From Spirochaeta sp. (GTDB lineage: Bacteria > Spirochaetota > Spirochaetia > Spirochaetales_E > Spirochaetaceae_B), in contig JAUUYD010000002.1 of NCBI GenBank assembly GCA_030590585.1, forward strand, positions 1 through 34,516: a stretch of DNA of 34,516 nucleotides, written 5' to 3'. How positions within the stretch are numbered: position 1 is the first letter of the stretch; each line of letters starts with the position of its first letter. Shown piece by piece: positions 32,335 to 34,516 of this stretch. The notes under the pieces are model-generated. The model was given only the letters and a program-made list of their open reading frames with translations, had not been told where the DNA came from and did not search any database. The translations under genes and the position numbers were made by a program.

Positions 32335-33573
32335 CTACCACTCTCCCCTTTCGACGAGAATATCACGGAGTCCCTTGTAGGCTTTTTCCCACTTATCACC
32401 GGAAACACTTCTATTTGGAGGTTGGAATCGATATTGAGCCTTTTCGTAGCGGAATTCAAATTTCTGCTGCTTGAAGGTATTGGCAGCTGTCATTTCCTTC
32501 AGAGGAAATATCATAATCTCTCCGCCTGTATCACCTACTTCAATTCGATCTTTATAAAGCCGTGCCTCCCCTGAATGAACCGGCCTCATAGGCATAGCCC
32601 GTTCCCCCCTCATCAGGGTGATATCAGCATCCCTGAGCAGAACCGGATCTTCATCACCACCTCCGACAGCAGCATCAAGTGCGTCTTTAATACGATCAAC
32701 AAGCAGCGCATTCTGCCACTTTACCCAATCCCCCGGCGAGTCAAAATCTGGACCACCCTCTGGGTACTGTAAGAACCCGTAACGGTCAACTTCAACCATA
32801 TAGCCACAGCTGCAGAAGAGGAAATTCCCCTTGGATTCAAGATTGCCGATGGTTTCACACGATGGGCAGAAATAATGAACCAACTCCATATGCTCAGCAC
32901 GTATATTGCTGCGTATCGGTACCATATTTTCCTTCTGCCACTGAAAATCATCATGAACCAGAGTCTCATTTATACGCCGTTCAATCTCAGTAAGCTTTAT
33001 TGTTTTGATTTCATCTCTATCAATAATTTTTTTGAATTCCACCTCAATCCGACAGGGCCGAATTTTCCAGGACCATCGGGGCTTGGTGAGATACCCCCCT
33101 TTGATAATGGGAACAATCACCGGGACTTTCAGAAACCGGACCAGTTTGGCCGTTGCAGGAATAAGTTCCTGAGTCCTGCCGTCCCAGCTCTGCTCACCCT
33201 CAGGAAAAATTCCCACAGGGTAGCGCAGGGCAATTGCTTTTCTCAAACCCTCGATGGTAATCATGTCGGATTGTTCTTTCACCTTTGGAATCACCCCGCC
33301 CAGAACAAGGAGGTTCCTTGCAAAATCCCGTAATGCACCATCCGAGGCCACCCAGCGGATCGGCCGTAAAAGAATAAAACACATTAGAAAGGGGTCCCAC
33401 TGATTCGTATGATTCGGCAGAAAAACGAAAGGCCCCCGGGTTGAATAAACTACCTTGATGTTCTTGAATCGAACGTTCAGTACGAAAGGAACCATAACAA
33501 CCAGAACGAATTTCGATAAAAAATTCATAACGGCATTTCCAAGAATGAATAGAAAAGTCTTGAGTATCTTCAT
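32335..33573 (-). CDS. 1-acyl-glycerol-3-phosphate acyltransferase-like protein with inserted zinc ribbon
   Basis: A 412-residue PlsC-family protein. The N-terminal hydrophobic segment (about residues 8-33) anchors it to the membrane. The acyltransferase motif NHTNQWD (54-60, the NHxxxxD catalytic pair) and FPEGEQSW (123-130, acceptor-binding) are intact. Ordinary PlsC proteins end near residue 220-250. Here a CxxC...CxC zinc ribbon (Cys236, 239, 254, 256) and about 150 further residues follow, including a small beta-rich C-terminal part. It probably acylates a lysophospholipid or related acceptor. The extra domain has no recognised function. It is unrelated to the sugar cluster and probably part of the flanking chromosome. 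Confidence 0.85.
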   Translation of the reverse strand: MKILKTFLFILGNAVMNFLSKFVLVVMVPFVLNVRFKNIKVVYSTRGPFVFLPNHTNQWDPFLMCFILLRPIRWVASDGALRDFARNLLVLGGVIPKVKEQSDMITIEGLRKAIALRYPVGIFPEGEQSWDGRTQELIPATAKLVRFLKVPVIVPIIKGGYLTKPRWSWKIRPCRIEVEFKKIIDRDEIKTIKLTEIERRINETLVHDDFQWQKENMVPIRSNIRAEHMELVHYFCPSCETIGNLESKGNFLFCSCGYMVEVDRYGFLQYPEGGPDFDSPGDWVKWQNALLVDRIKDALDAAVGGGDEDPVLLRDADITLMRGERAMPMRPVHSGEARLYKDRIEVGDTGGEIMIFPLKEMTAANTFKQQKFEFRYEKAQYRFQPPNRSVSGDKWEKAYKGLRDILVERGEW

Positions 33574-33699
33574 TTATCGATATTTTAATTGACCTCTACC
33601 GCCCTGTCGAGATGATTTTCCTCACTCTCCCACTCTTCACAAACAGTCATTTATAAGTAAACTGATCTCAATTCCATCAATCCCAGGGAGATACCCGTT

Positions 33700-34516
33700 A
33701 TGAATCCGCAAGCCGCCGAACTCAACGCCATACTCGAAGCCGAAGGATCCGCCGCACTCAGACTCCTTTCCAAAAAAGGTAAGGGCATCTTTTTCCCCCG
33801 GAAGGGATTGGTCGCCCAGGGCCTGGATGCCAAGGGTAAAACCATCAATGCGTCTATCGGCGAGGCCAAGGAAGATGACGGAACACCTCTTCGGCTGTCC
33901 CCTCTGGCCGATCGTATAAAACTGCCTCCGGCAGATGCCTTCAGCTATGCCCCCAGTTTCGGCAAGCCGGCATTAAGAGACCGCTGGGCCGAAATGATCA
34001 GGGAGAAAAATCCCACTCTCGGAGATACTCCCTTCTCCCGCCCCGTTGCCACCAACGCCCTCACCCACGGGCTGGCTGTTGCCGCTTACCTTTTTCTTGA
34101 TGAGGGGAACGAAATTGTCCTGCCCCATCACTACTGGGGTAACTACCGGCTGATATTCTCAGAAGCCTACGGCGCCGTTATGAAGACATTCGAAACATTC
34201 GACGGTGAAGGTCCTGATGCCGGTTTTAATGTCGCAGCCCTTTCTGAATCCCTGATGTCCAAAGGGGACAAAAAAATCCTCCTTCTGAACTTCCCCAACA
34301 ACCCAACCGGCTATTCACCGACGATTGATGAGTTTGATGCTGTTATCGACGCCGTCGGAAAAGCGGCGGCGGCAGGTAAAACCATACTCGCCGTCACAGA
34401 CGATGCCTATTTCGGCCTGATCTTCCGTGACGGAATAGCCGGGGAATCACCATTCGCCCGTTTCGCGTCCCTTCATGAGAATGTGGTGGCCTGCAAGGTG
34501 GACGGCGCCACCAAAG
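33700..34516 (+). CDS. Class I/II aminotransferase, N-terminal part (runs off the window)
   Basis: The first 272 codons of a PLP aminotransferase, truncated by the end of the window. CAGGGAG at 33684-33690 precedes the ATG by nine bases. Visible blocks are FSYAPSFGKPALRDRWAE, ATNALTHGLAVAAYLF (cofactor-binding region), LPHHYWGNYRLIFSEAYG, LNFPNNPTGYSP (the conserved NPTG), VTDDAYFGL (the Asp and Tyr that hold PLP) and, at the very end, DGATK, whose Lys272 is the likely Schiff-base residue. The amino acid substrate is not clear. The family covers aspartate, tyrosine and similar aminotransferases. The gene is divergent from the acyltransferase. Confidence 0.88.
   Translation, partial: MNPQAAELNAILEAEGSAALRLLSKKGKGIFFPRKGLVAQGLDAKGKTINASIGEAKEDDGTPLRLSPLADRIKLPPADAFSYAPSFGKPALRDRWAEMIREKNPTLGDTPFSRPVATNALTHGLAVAAYLFLDEGNEIVLPHHYWGNYRLIFSEAYGAVMKTFETFDGEGPDAGFNVAALSESLMSKGDKKILLLNFPNNPTGYSPTIDEFDAVIDAVGKAAAAGKTILAVTDDAYFGLIFRDGIAGESPFARFASLHENVVACKVDGATK

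Noticed and set aside
32253..32474. Plus-strand open frame of 73 codons
   Set aside because: It overlaps the minus-strand acyltransferase, has no domain and has low-complexity Ser/Thr/Pro composition.
1..34516. Possible defence system, phage or mobile island
   Set aside because: No nuclease, helicase, toxin pair, integrase, transposase or terminal repeat was seen; every large gene is metabolic, transport or regulatory.

Overview
The window looks like chromosomal DNA of a free-living spirochaete (Spirochaetaceae-like). This is an inference from gene style. Two sugar-binding proteins have signal peptides without a lipobox cysteine, ending in FATGSSD- and FAEGNKEG-type junctions. There is a NusG-domain-II/Gx-transporter gene pair, a tandem pair of small beta-barrel-like exported proteins, and several LacI/ABC (CUT1) sugar-uptake units. 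No rRNA, tRNA, CRISPR array, insertion sequence, integrase or phage gene was seen.

Layout. (1) 0-0.9 kb, minus strand: NusG domain II protein and Gx transporter. (2) 1.0-2.4 kb, plus strand: two paralogous small exported barrel-like proteins, the second probably starting at TTG. (3) 2.4-7.0 kb: a LacI-family repressor divergent from a complete CUT1 transporter (binding protein plus two permeases, no ATPase). Two LacI-type operators each overlie the -35 box of one of the divergent promoters. (4) 7.1-28.4 kb: a long catabolic region. A minus-strand FAD oxidoreductase diverges from a ceramidase-like hydrolase and a fucose-isomerase-like protein. A second CUT1 transporter follows, then a dense plus-strand run: cupin, DUF3604/PHP-type metalloprotein, amidohydrolase, threonine-synthase-like PLP enzyme, polysaccharide-deacetylase-like protein, SMP-30 lactonase, SDR dehydrogenase, DegT aminotransferase, MlrC-family protein, transaldolase, sugar isomerase/epimerase and an XRE-cupin regulator. 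(5) 28.4-32.2 kb, minus strand: DUF4432 aldose-epimerase-like protein, DeoR-family regulator, FGGY kinase, and the decayed C-terminal end of a membrane transporter. (6) 32.3-34.5 kb: an acyltransferase with an inserted zinc ribbon (minus) and the start of a class I/II aminotransferase (plus, cut by the window end).

How the genes may work together. Regions 4 and 5 together read as one undescribed pathway for an unusual, probably nitrogen-containing or acylated sugar or sugar acid: uptake by the ABC permeases, deacylation or amide cleavage by the metal-dependent hydrolases, oxidation and lactone opening by SDR plus SMP-30, nitrogen removal by one of the PLP enzymes, isomerisation, phosphorylation by the FGGY kinase and C-C cleavage by transaldolase. 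Regulation would be by the XRE-cupin and DeoR proteins. A 15-base motif differing at one position occurs both in the divergent promoter region at 8.59 kb and just upstream of the kinase at 30.14 kb, which hints that the two arms share a regulator. The substrate cannot be named from sequence alone. No ATPase for either transporter and no glycoside hydrolase is present, so some functions must be encoded elsewhere.
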